This document shows, one piece after another, positions 57,668 through 64,000 of a DNA stretch of 64,000 nucleotides. The number at the start of each line of letters is the position of its first letter. The stretch's first letter is position 1. Source of the DNA: JAENVT01 sp963773085 (GTDB lineage Bacteria; Actinomycetota; Acidimicrobiia; Acidimicrobiales; Ilumatobacteraceae); NCBI GenBank assembly GCA_963773085.1, contig CAVYZS010000011.1:310001-374000 (forward strand). Reading direction: 5' to 3'. The position numbers were made by a program, and so were the translations under genes. A model generated the notes under the pieces. The model was not told the origin of the DNA, did not search any database, and saw only the letters and a program-made list of their open reading frames with translations.

Positions 57668-59206
57668 GTGATCACAACCACGTTCCTGATCGCTGGCCGC
57701 GACACGGGCACTGTGGTCGAGTCCCTCGGCGAGCTGGGTTTCGTGTTCGACGAGCGACGCGCCGTCACGACCACGTTGCTCGACACCTTCGATGGGCGAT
57801 TGCACCGCGCCGGTTTGAAGCTCGAACTGCACGAGTCGAACGGTCTAGAACTGGTTCTGTCCGGCGATCGGGCCGTCCCCGCCCATCTCGCCGTGGCCGC
57901 AGCACCTCGCCTGCCCGGCGATCTCCCGCCCGGCCCCTTCCGTGCCCGACTCGCAGCGCTCACCGACGTCCGAGCGCTGCAGCCGCAGATTCGCGTCAGC
58001 ACCCGAACAACTCGGGCATCCCGGCGCGATTCCACCGGCGGTGTCGTTGCCACGGCACAGCTTCACGAACGCGTTCGCGTCGTCGACCGGCCCGGCATCA
58101 CCTGTCCGCAGGCCACCATCGAGATCCGCGAAGTCACGGGCTACAGCAGGCGAGCCCGGCAAGCCGTGGAGGTCCTCGACGAACTCGGACTGCCGCGGTG
58201 CGAAAGCGATACGTTGTCGCAGTGTGCGGCGGCCGCGGAGGTCGACCTCGCCGGGTTCACTGCCACGGCGACGGTTCCACTCGAGTCGGCCATGCCGGCC
58301 GTCGATGGAATCCGTGCGGTGCTGGCCAACCTCGCACGCGCGATCATCGCCAACTGGCAGGGAACCATCGACCAATCCGACCCCGAATTCCTCCACGACC
58401 TGCGCATCGCTGTCCGACGCACTCGCACCGTGGTCGCCGAGGGCAAGGGTCTTCTCCCGGCCATGATTCGCGACCCGGCTCGCGACGGGTTTGCGTGGCT
58501 CGGCCGGCTCACCGGCCCGGCTCGCGACCTCGACGTCTACCTGATCGAGTGGGACAGCTACACCAGCCCCCTCGGGGTCGATGTGGTCTCATCGCTGGCA
58601 CCGGTGCGGATTCTCCTCGAACAGCGCCGTGCCGACGCCCACATCGAACTCGAACGGGCACTCCGATCCGAGCAGGCAGCCCACCTCATCGGAGCCTGGA
58701 CGACGTGGCTCGGCGAACCAATCGACGGCGAGCATATCGAGCCGCGAGCCGAGCGACCCCTTGGGAGGTTGGTCGCGGCGCGGATCGGACGAGCCAACGC
58801 GGTCCTGGTCGAGCGTGGTCGCATGATCGACCCGAGCTCTCCCGCCGATCAGGTTCACGATCTCCGCAAGGACGCCAAGAAGCTGCGCTACCTCCTGGAG
58901 TGCTTCGGGAGCCTGGTGCCCGATGCGCCGCTCAAGCGTTTCGTGAAGCGCCTCAAGGCACTCCAGGACAACCTCGGCGAGCACCAGGACGCCGAAGTGC
59001 ACGTCACGATGCTGCGAGCCGTCGCTCACGAGCTGTTCGAGGCAGGAGCGTCTCCCGACACGATGATCGCGATCGGCCAGCTGACCGAACGGCTCGACCA
59101 ACAACGCGGCTCCGCTCGCGCTGAGTTCGCCGAACGATTCGCCGACTATGACACTTCGTCGACGTACGACGCCCTCGAGGCCATGCTCGAAGGGATCATC
59201 GCATGA
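57668..59206 (+). CDS. CHAD-domain protein with divergent CYTH-like N-terminus
   Basis: This is a 512-residue protein from GTG 57668 (VITTTFLIAGRD). The first 200 residues resemble a CYTH barrel (TTLLDTFDGRLHRAGLKL) but lack a clear ExExK, so it may be catalytically inert. The CHAD domain (about 215-505) has both characteristic His motifs, LHDLRIAVRRTR and VHDLRKDAKKLRY, as in polyphosphate-binding CHAD proteins. Its stop overlaps the ParA ATG by four bases, which implies coupled expression. Confidence 0.9.
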   Translation: MITTTFLIAGRDTGTVVESLGELGFVFDERRAVTTTLLDTFDGRLHRAGLKLELHESNGLELVLSGDRAVPAHLAVAAAPRLPGDLPPGPFRARLAALTDVRALQPQIRVSTRTTRASRRDSTGGVVATAQLHERVRVVDRPGITCPQATIEIREVTGYSRRARQAVEVLDELGLPRCESDTLSQCAAAAEVDLAGFTATATVPLESAMPAVDGIRAVLANLARAIIANWQGTIDQSDPEFLHDLRIAVRRTRTVVAEGKGLLPAMIRDPARDGFAWLGRLTGPARDLDVYLIEWDSYTSPLGVDVVSSLAPVRILLEQRRADAHIELERALRSEQAAHLIGAWTTWLGEPIDGEHIEPRAERPLGRLVAARIGRANAVLVERGRMIDPSSPADQVHDLRKDAKKLRYLLECFGSLVPDAPLKRFVKRLKALQDNLGEHQDAEVHVTMLRAVAHELFEAGASPDTMIAIGQLTERLDQQRGSARAEFAERFADYDTSSTYDALEAMLEGIIA

Positions 59207-59946
59207 AGGTGTTGGCGACCTACAGCATCAAAGGCGGGGTGGGCAAGACGACCACGGCCGTCAACCTCGCTCACGAAGCCGCGGCGAGTGGTGCCCGCGT
59301 GCTGCTCTGGGACCTCGACCCGCAGGGTGCCGCGACCTTCTTCGTTCGGGTCAAGCCATCGATCAAAGGAGGGGCAGAACGGCTGGTCGATCACGTCGGG
59401 TCACTCGGGGCGAACATACGCGCAACCGACAACCCGGCAGTCCACATCGTGCCGGCCGACTTCTCGCTGCGCCATCTGGACCTGCGCCTCGACGACTCGA
59501 AGCGACCGAAACAGCGCCTCGCCGCACTCCTCGAACCACTTGCCGATCGCTACGACGTCGCTCTCCTCGACTGTCCTCCAGGCATCACCCTGACCAGCGA
59601 GAGCGTGTTCGGTGCCGTTGACGCGCTGCTCGTGCCGACGATCCCCACCACCTTGTCCAAACGCACGCTCGACCAGCTCACCGACTTCCTTGCCGACCAC
59701 CCGCCGGCACCGATGGTGCTCCCATTTGCGTCGATGGTCGATCGACGCAAGCGGCTACAACGCGACCTTGTCGCCCAGTTGATGACGTCCACCCCCGGCT
59801 TCTTGGCCACGGTCATCCCGAACGCCAGTGTCATCGAGAAGATGGGCGTCGAACGCGCCCCGGTCGCCGTCTTCGCCCCCACCACGGCGGCCGCAACCGC
59901 GTTCCGTCAGCTGTGGGCCGAGATCGCGGTACGGATCTGGGCCTGA
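59203..59946 (+). CDS. Orphan ParA-family partitioning ATPase
   Basis: This is a 247-residue ParA/MinD-type ATPase. The deviant Walker A is KGGVGKTTT (residues 10-18, with signature Lys10); the switch regions are WDLDPQGAAT and LLDCPPG. There is no N-terminal DNA-binding domain and no ParB gene nearby, so it belongs to the cargo-positioning type of ParA rather than the plasmid type. ATGA overlap with the CHAD gene suggests that the CHAD protein, or the polyphosphate granule it binds, is the cargo (inference). Confidence 0.88.
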   Translation: MKVLATYSIKGGVGKTTTAVNLAHEAAASGARVLLWDLDPQGAATFFVRVKPSIKGGAERLVDHVGSLGANIRATDNPAVHIVPADFSLRHLDLRLDDSKRPKQRLAALLEPLADRYDVALLDCPPGITLTSESVFGAVDALLVPTIPTTLSKRTLDQLTDFLADHPPAPMVLPFASMVDRRKRLQRDLVAQLMTSTPGFLATVIPNASVIEKMGVERAPVAVFAPTTAAATAFRQLWAEIAVRIWA

Positions 59947-59981
59947 CCCGTCCGCTTCTCCAGCGTTTTGCTGGCGCCTGT

Positions 59982-60011
59982 TTGCCGGTTTCGTCGAGAA
60001 ACCCGTATCAT
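59982..60011 (+). promoter_or_regulatory. Promoter of rplM-rpsI with internal inverted repeat
   Basis: TTGCCG (59982-59987) and TATCAT (60006-60011) are spaced by 18 nt. The spacer contains GGTTTC-GTCGA-GAAACC (59987-60003), a 6-bp inverted repeat placed where a repressor would block polymerase. The transcript would have a leader of about 50 nt. Confidence 0.5.
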
Positions 60012-60070
60012 TTCACGGTTCCCTGGCGACGCATCGCTGGGCGGCGACACCTAGTTCTAAAGGGTCCGAA

Positions 60071-60517
60071 ATGCCTACTTACAGCCCGAAAGCAAGTGAG
60101 ATCACCCGCGCCTGGCACGTCATCGATGCCGATGGCCTGGTGCTCGGCCGCATGTGTACCGAAGCCGCCCGCGTCCTGCGCGGCAAGCACAAGCCGACCT
60201 TCGCCCCGCACATCGACACCGGTGATCATGTCGTGGTCATCAACGCCAGCAAGGTCGTGTTGACCAAGGACAAGGCTGCCAACAAGGGCGTGTATCGCTA
60301 CAGCGGTTATCCGGGCGGCCTGAAGACCGAGTCCTACGAGAAGCTGCTCGGCCGCAAGCCCGAAGAGGCGATCCGGCGCAGCATCCAGGGCATGCTGCCG
60401 AAGGGTCCCCTCGGTCGTCAGATGATCAAGAAGCTCAAGGTCTACGCCGGCCCAGAGCATCCGCACGCAGCCCAGCTCCCCGTCGTCCTCGATCTCGCTG
60501 CGGCCAAGGCCCGCTGA
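60071..60517 (+). CDS. rplM: 50S ribosomal protein L13
   Basis: This is a 148-residue L13: MPTYSPKASEITRAWHVIDA, LRGKHKPTFAPHIDTGDHVV and GMLPKGPLGRQMIKKLKVY. It is full length and starts at ATG 60071. It is one of the first proteins to bind 23S rRNA and is co-transcribed with rpsI as in most bacteria. Confidence 0.97.
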   Translation: MPTYSPKASEITRAWHVIDADGLVLGRMCTEAARVLRGKHKPTFAPHIDTGDHVVVINASKVVLTKDKAANKGVYRYSGYPGGLKTESYEKLLGRKPEEAIRRSIQGMLPKGPLGRQMIKKLKVYAGPEHPHAAQLPVVLDLAAAKAR

Positions 60518-60537
60518 GCGCGAAAGGAACCCGTTCC

Positions 60538-60933
60538 ATGGCAACCAAACCGCTCACTCAGACCACCGGCCGCCGCAAAGAAGCGGTCGCCCGGGCACGC
60601 CTGCGTCCCGGCACCGGCACGCACACCATCAATGGCAAGGCGTTCGACGCCTACTTCACCACGGCGATGCAGCGCATGACCGTCACCGAGGCGCTTCGTG
60701 TGACCGAGACCGAGACAACGTACGACGTCGATGCCACCATGCACGGCGGCGGCATCAGCGGCCAGGCCGGTGCGCTGCGTATGGCGATCGCCCGCTCGCT
60801 CGTCGAGCTCGATCCCGAGGCCCGTAGTGCGCTGAAGAAGGCAGGTCTTCTCACCCGCGACCCGCGTCGCAAGGAGAGCAAGAAATACGGCCTCAAGAAG
60901 GCCCGCAAGGCTCCGCAGTACACCAAGCGCTGA
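60538..60933 (+). CDS. rpsI: 30S ribosomal protein S9
   Basis: This is a 131-residue S9: TTGRRKEAVARARLRPGTG, GGGISGQAGALRMAIARSLV and the C-terminal KKYGLKKARKAPQYTKR whose last Arg contacts P-site tRNA. GAAAGGAA lies upstream of the ATG. glmM follows after 13 nt. Confidence 0.98.
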   Translation: MATKPLTQTTGRRKEAVARARLRPGTGTHTINGKAFDAYFTTAMQRMTVTEALRVTETETTYDVDATMHGGGISGQAGALRMAIARSLVELDPEARSALKKAGLLTRDPRRKESKKYGLKKARKAPQYTKR

Positions 60934-60946
60934 TCGCAGCTCGGCC

Positions 60947-62269
60947 GTGGGCCAGCTTCGTTTCGGAACGGACGGCGTCCGCGGGCGAGCGATCAGTGAG
61001 CTGACGCCCGACTATGTCACCGCGCTCGGATGCGCCGCTGCACAGGTGGTGGGCGGCGGCGCGTGGCTGGTAGGTCGGGACACACGTGAGTCGGGCCCCG
61101 CGCTGGAGTACGCACTGGTCGTCGGCCTGGGCGCCGGAGGTGCCGAGCCGTTGCAAACCGGTGTGCTGCCGACTCCTGCGCTGGCCCGCCTGTCGGCACA
61201 CCACGGCGCGCCGGCGGCGATGATCACCGCGTCACACAACCCGTACAGCGACAACGGGGTCAAGATCTTCGCGCCGGGCGGCTTGAAGCTGACGGACGAG
61301 ACGGAAAGGGCCATCGAGGCAGCGCTCGGCCCGACAACGCAGGCGGACCCGCAGTCGGCACCGCAATCTGGCCGGGCGCTGCCCGACGCCCTTGCCGAGT
61401 ACTGCGGGAGCCTCGTCGATACGAACCCAGCGGGTTCGCTGCGCGGGTTACGGATCGTGCTCGACTGTGCCAACGGGGCGATGTTCGAGGCGGCACCTCG
61501 GGTCGTGTCGGCACTCGGCGCCGATGTCGTCGTCATCCACGCCGAGCCCGATGGGCGCAACATCAATGATCACTGCGGCGCAACGCACCCGTCGTCACTG
61601 TCGACCGCGGTGGTCGCTCACGGCGCTGACCTCGGTCTGGCGTTCGACGGCGACGGCGATCGGGTCATCGCCGTCGACGAGCGCGGCGTCGTCGTCGATG
61701 GTGACCGGATGATCGCCCTGGCGACGTTGCAGCTGCGCGAGGAAGGACAGCTCACCAACAACACGGTGGTCGTGACGGTGATGAGCAATCTCGGCTTTCA
61801 CAAGGCGATGGGCTCCGCCGGCGTCAACGTGGTCACCACGGCCGTGGGTGATCGCTCTGTGCTCGAGGCTCTCGACGCCGGCGACTACGCAATCGGGGGC
61901 GAGCAGAGCGGGCACATCATCTACCGACATTTGGCCACCACCGGCGACGGCTTGCTCGCCGGGCTGCGACTGGGTGCGTACGTGCGCCGCACCGGGCGAT
62001 CGTTGGCGGAGCTGGCCGGCACGGTCATGACGTCGTACCCGCAGGTTCTCGTCAACGTCAGGGTTGCCAAACGTCACCCGCACGTCGCCGTCGAGTTGGC
62101 CGACGAAATCGCCGCGGCCGACGAATCGCTGAATGGCGAAGGTCGCATCCTGGTGCGTCCCAGTGGTACCGAGCCGCTGATTCGGGTGATGGTCGAAGCC
62201 GCGACGCAGTCTCTCGCCCAGGCAACTGCTGACAGCCTGGCCGACGTGGTGTCGGCACGCTTCGGCTGA
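60947..62269 (+). CDS. glmM: Phosphoglucosamine mutase
   Basis: This 440-residue phosphohexomutase converts glucosamine-6-phosphate to the 1-phosphate. It has LRFGTDGVRG at the N-terminus, the phospho-serine loop MITASHNPYSDNGVKIF (active Ser about residue 95), the Mg site AFDGDGDRVIAVD, the sugar-binding GGEQSGHII and the phosphate loop RPSGTEPLIRVM. GTG 60947 is chosen. It is in line with rpsI and followed by the glmS-like gene, so the segment feeds cell-wall precursor synthesis. Confidence 0.97.
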   Translation: MGQLRFGTDGVRGRAISELTPDYVTALGCAAAQVVGGGAWLVGRDTRESGPALEYALVVGLGAGGAEPLQTGVLPTPALARLSAHHGAPAAMITASHNPYSDNGVKIFAPGGLKLTDETERAIEAALGPTTQADPQSAPQSGRALPDALAEYCGSLVDTNPAGSLRGLRIVLDCANGAMFEAAPRVVSALGADVVVIHAEPDGRNINDHCGATHPSSLSTAVVAHGADLGLAFDGDGDRVIAVDERGVVVDGDRMIALATLQLREEGQLTNNTVVVTVMSNLGFHKAMGSAGVNVVTTAVGDRSVLEALDAGDYAIGGEQSGHIIYRHLATTGDGLLAGLRLGAYVRRTGRSLAELAGTVMTSYPQVLVNVRVAKRHPHVAVELADEIAAADESLNGEGRILVRPSGTEPLIRVMVEAATQSLAQATADSLADVVSARFG

Positions 62270-62317
62270 CTGTGACGTCGACGGATCGGAGTCGTCGCCG
62301 GTCGGTAACCTGGAGAC

Positions 62318-64000
62318 ATGTGCGGCATCATCGGCATCCTCAGTAGACCCTCGCGCAGACCGGTCCCGGAACCCGCCGAGTTGCTCGCCCATCTCGATCG
62401 TGCGGTGGCGGCGGAGGAGCTCGCCGCGGCGGCGGTCTCCGTGCGGCGATGTAATGACCTGCTCAAGGGCGTGCCCGGCGTGCGTGCGCTCATGGGCCGC
62501 TACGAACTCGTGGTGGGCATCGTCGCCAGGCTCGATCAACTCGACGCCCGGATCGTCGAAACCGAAAGCCGGATCGAGTACGACACAACGCTCGATCCCG
62601 ATGAGCACGAACGAATTGCTGCCGAGTTGATCGAGCTCCGCGACGCTACGTGGGCCGTTCGGCACGACCGACTGCGAACTGCCCGCGAGGTCGAGGCGTT
62701 GGCCGGACGCGACAGCACGGTGGCCGCGCTGGCGGGGTACCTGGCCGTGCAGCAGTCGTTGTCGGCGCTCGACCGGCTCGAGGTTCGTGGTCGGGACTCG
62801 GCCGGGCTCCACCTCTTCGTCTGGAACCACGGTTTGTCTGTGAACGACGCGTCGCTTCAACGGGTGCTGTTCCATCGCAACGCCGACCCGTTGTTCCAGA
62901 ACGGCTCGGTTCGCGTTGCCAGTCAATGTCTTGGTTTCGTGTACAAGGCGGCTGCAGAGATAGGCGAGCTGGGCGACAACACCCGCGCCCTTCGCAGCGC
63001 GATCGCCGAGGACGACTTGCTGCGCCTCGCCCTGTCACAGCCGGATGCACGGCTGACGGTGCTCGGGCACACGCGCTGGGCCAGTGTCGGGATCATCAGC
63101 GAAGCCAATTGCCATCCGCTGAACAGCGAGGAGCTCGAGCAAGCCGGAGGTGCCCCCTACATGGTTGCGGTGCTCAATGGTGACGTCGACAACCATGCCG
63201 ACATCAAGGTCCACCATGGCCTGCGCATTGCCGGACCGATCACGACCGATGCCAAGGTCATCCCGGCTGTGATGGCCCACCATGTGGCATCCGGGGTGCT
63301 GGATCTCGGCGAGGCGTTCCGTCGCACTGTGGCCGAGTTCGAGGGCAGCGTCGCGATCGGGGCTGCCGCGGCTGGCGAGCCGGATCACCTGTACCTGGCG
63401 CTGCGGGGCAGCGGTCAGGCTCTGTACGTCGGCCTGGCCGACGATTGCTACGTCGTGGCCAGCGAGCCGTATGGCGTCGTCGAGGAGACCACACACTTCA
63501 TCCGCGTCGATGGTGAGTCACTCTCGCCTTCTGGCAGTCGCGGTCAGGTCTTCGTGCTCGACGGTGCGCGAGCCGGTGAGCTCGCCGGCGTTCGCCGGTT
63601 GGCCTACGACGGCGCCGAACTGCCGCTGTCCGACAACGATGTCGCCACTGCACAGGTCACGACCCGCGACATCGATCGTGGGGATTCGCCCCACTATCTC
63701 CTCAAGGAGATCAGCGAATCTCCGGCGAGTTTCCGCAAGACGATTCGCGGCAAGATCGTCGAAGTCGACGGTTTGCGACGCGCCTCGGTCGGTACTCGTG
63801 CTCTCCCTCTCGACATCCGCGCTCGGCTGGCCGACGGAAGCATCACCAAGGTCAAGGTCATCGGCCAGGGCACCGCTGCTGTGGCCGGCCGCAGCATGGC
63901 GGCTGTGCTCGACGCGCTGGCCGACGGCATGCTCGACATCGATCCCATCACGGCAACCGAGCTCAGCGGATTCGGCATGCGCTTCGACATGCGCGACACG
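62318..64000 (+). CDS. Divergent GlmS-like glutamine amidotransferase/SIS protein, 3' end outside the window
   Basis: The frame from ATG 62318 is open for 561 codons to the right edge. It begins MCGIIGIL, so Cys2 is the class II glutamine amidotransferase nucleophile. Other GlmS signatures follow with unusual spacing: LDRLEVRGRDSAGL (about residue 150), LGHTRWASVGIISEANCHPL (about 249), VLNGDVDNHADIK, HYLLKEISESP, and the start of a SIS domain KVIGQGTAAVAGRSM. About 140 residues rich in Glu, Arg and Leu, likely helical or coiled-coil (about 15-140), are inserted between the Cys2 strand and the usual RLEYRGYDSAG motif. Lies 48 nt after glmM. Confidence 0.88.
   Translation, partial: MCGIIGILSRPSRRPVPEPAELLAHLDRAVAAEELAAAAVSVRRCNDLLKGVPGVRALMGRYELVVGIVARLDQLDARIVETESRIEYDTTLDPDEHERIAAELIELRDATWAVRHDRLRTAREVEALAGRDSTVAALAGYLAVQQSLSALDRLEVRGRDSAGLHLFVWNHGLSVNDASLQRVLFHRNADPLFQNGSVRVASQCLGFVYKAAAEIGELGDNTRALRSAIAEDDLLRLALSQPDARLTVLGHTRWASVGIISEANCHPLNSEELEQAGGAPYMVAVLNGDVDNHADIKVHHGLRIAGPITTDAKVIPAVMAHHVASGVLDLGEAFRRTVAEFEGSVAIGAAAAGEPDHLYLALRGSGQALYVGLADDCYVVASEPYGVVEETTHFIRVDGESLSPSGSRGQVFVLDGARAGELAGVRRLAYDGAELPLSDNDVATAQVTTRDIDRGDSPHYLLKEISESPASFRKTIRGKIVEVDGLRRASVGTRALPLDIRARLADGSITKVKVIGQGTAAVAGRSMAAVLDALADGMLDIDPITATELSGFGMRFDMRDT

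Noticed and set aside
57337..59124. 595-codon rightward frame overlapping the CHAD gene
   Set aside because: Arg/Pro-rich shadow in another frame; the CHAD frame has the recognisable domain.

Overview
The window reads as a chromosomal segment of a high-GC actinobacterium. My best guess is class Acidimicrobiia (Ilumatobacter-like). The reasons are strong G/C third-position preference, many GTG starts, a zinc-ribbon S14, Mycobacterium-like neighbour pairs (KimA-like permease with two TrkA proteins and an OB-fold protein), and ribosomal proteins with extra tails, notably an L4 carrying a C-terminal IKGN/YHVPG domain. The species assignment is inference. I see no rRNA, tRNA, CRISPR array or insertion sequence.

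Layout. 1-8.4 kb: 3' part of a CHAT protease-like gene, an NTF2-fold protein, a sugar ABC importer with divergently transcribed binding lipoprotein, a GMC oxidoreductase and two convergent TauE/SafE exporters. 8.5-10.2 kb: tuf-rpsJ, closed by a strong terminator. 10.2-19.8 kb: HtrA-type protease, PhyH-type dioxygenase, a five-gene peptide ABC importer, a tandem palindromic repeat and a CocE/NonD hydrolase. 19.8-23.4 kb: a leftward potassium-uptake cluster (OB-fold, TrkA, TrkA, KimA-like permease). 23.5-36.6 kb: the main ribosomal operon rplC to rplO, secY, adk, map, mostly with 1-4 base start/stop overlaps. 36.6-49.3 kb: palindromic hairpins, pyrR-pyrB-pyrC with a PyrR-type RNA site, a truncated PEP-utilizing enzyme, a Nudix hydrolase, an arsenic cluster (ArsR-ArsC fusion, aquaporin, ArsC), a CYTH-CHAD protein and a heterodimeric ABC exporter. 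49.4-52.6 kb: infA-rpmJ-rpsM-rpsK-rpsD-rpoA-rplQ. 52.7-60 kb: a SelW-like gene with an in-frame TGA, a phosphate module (DUF47, Pit, small membrane protein), truA, a GT4 glycosyltransferase, a META lipoprotein, and a CHAD-ParA pair. 60.1-64 kb: rplM-rpsI-glmM and a long divergent glmS-like gene running off the right edge.

The classic tuf-S10-spc-alpha-L13 chain of ribosomal genes is intact in order but is interrupted by accessory cassettes between rpsJ and rplC, between map and infA, between rplQ and truA, and between truA and rplM. Each resumed ribosomal block for which I could check has its own promoter-like sequence (rplC, infA, rplM).

The most notable observations are: a probable selenocysteine codon in a CxxU redox motif that simple gene calling would miss; a CHAD protein (a family known to bind polyphosphate) translationally coupled to an orphan ParA ATPase; a one-base frameshift that separates an otherwise continuous ArsR-ArsC-aquaporin reading frame; a PyrR-binding hairpin next to the pyrR ribosome binding site; and a glmS-like gene with a large charged insertion.
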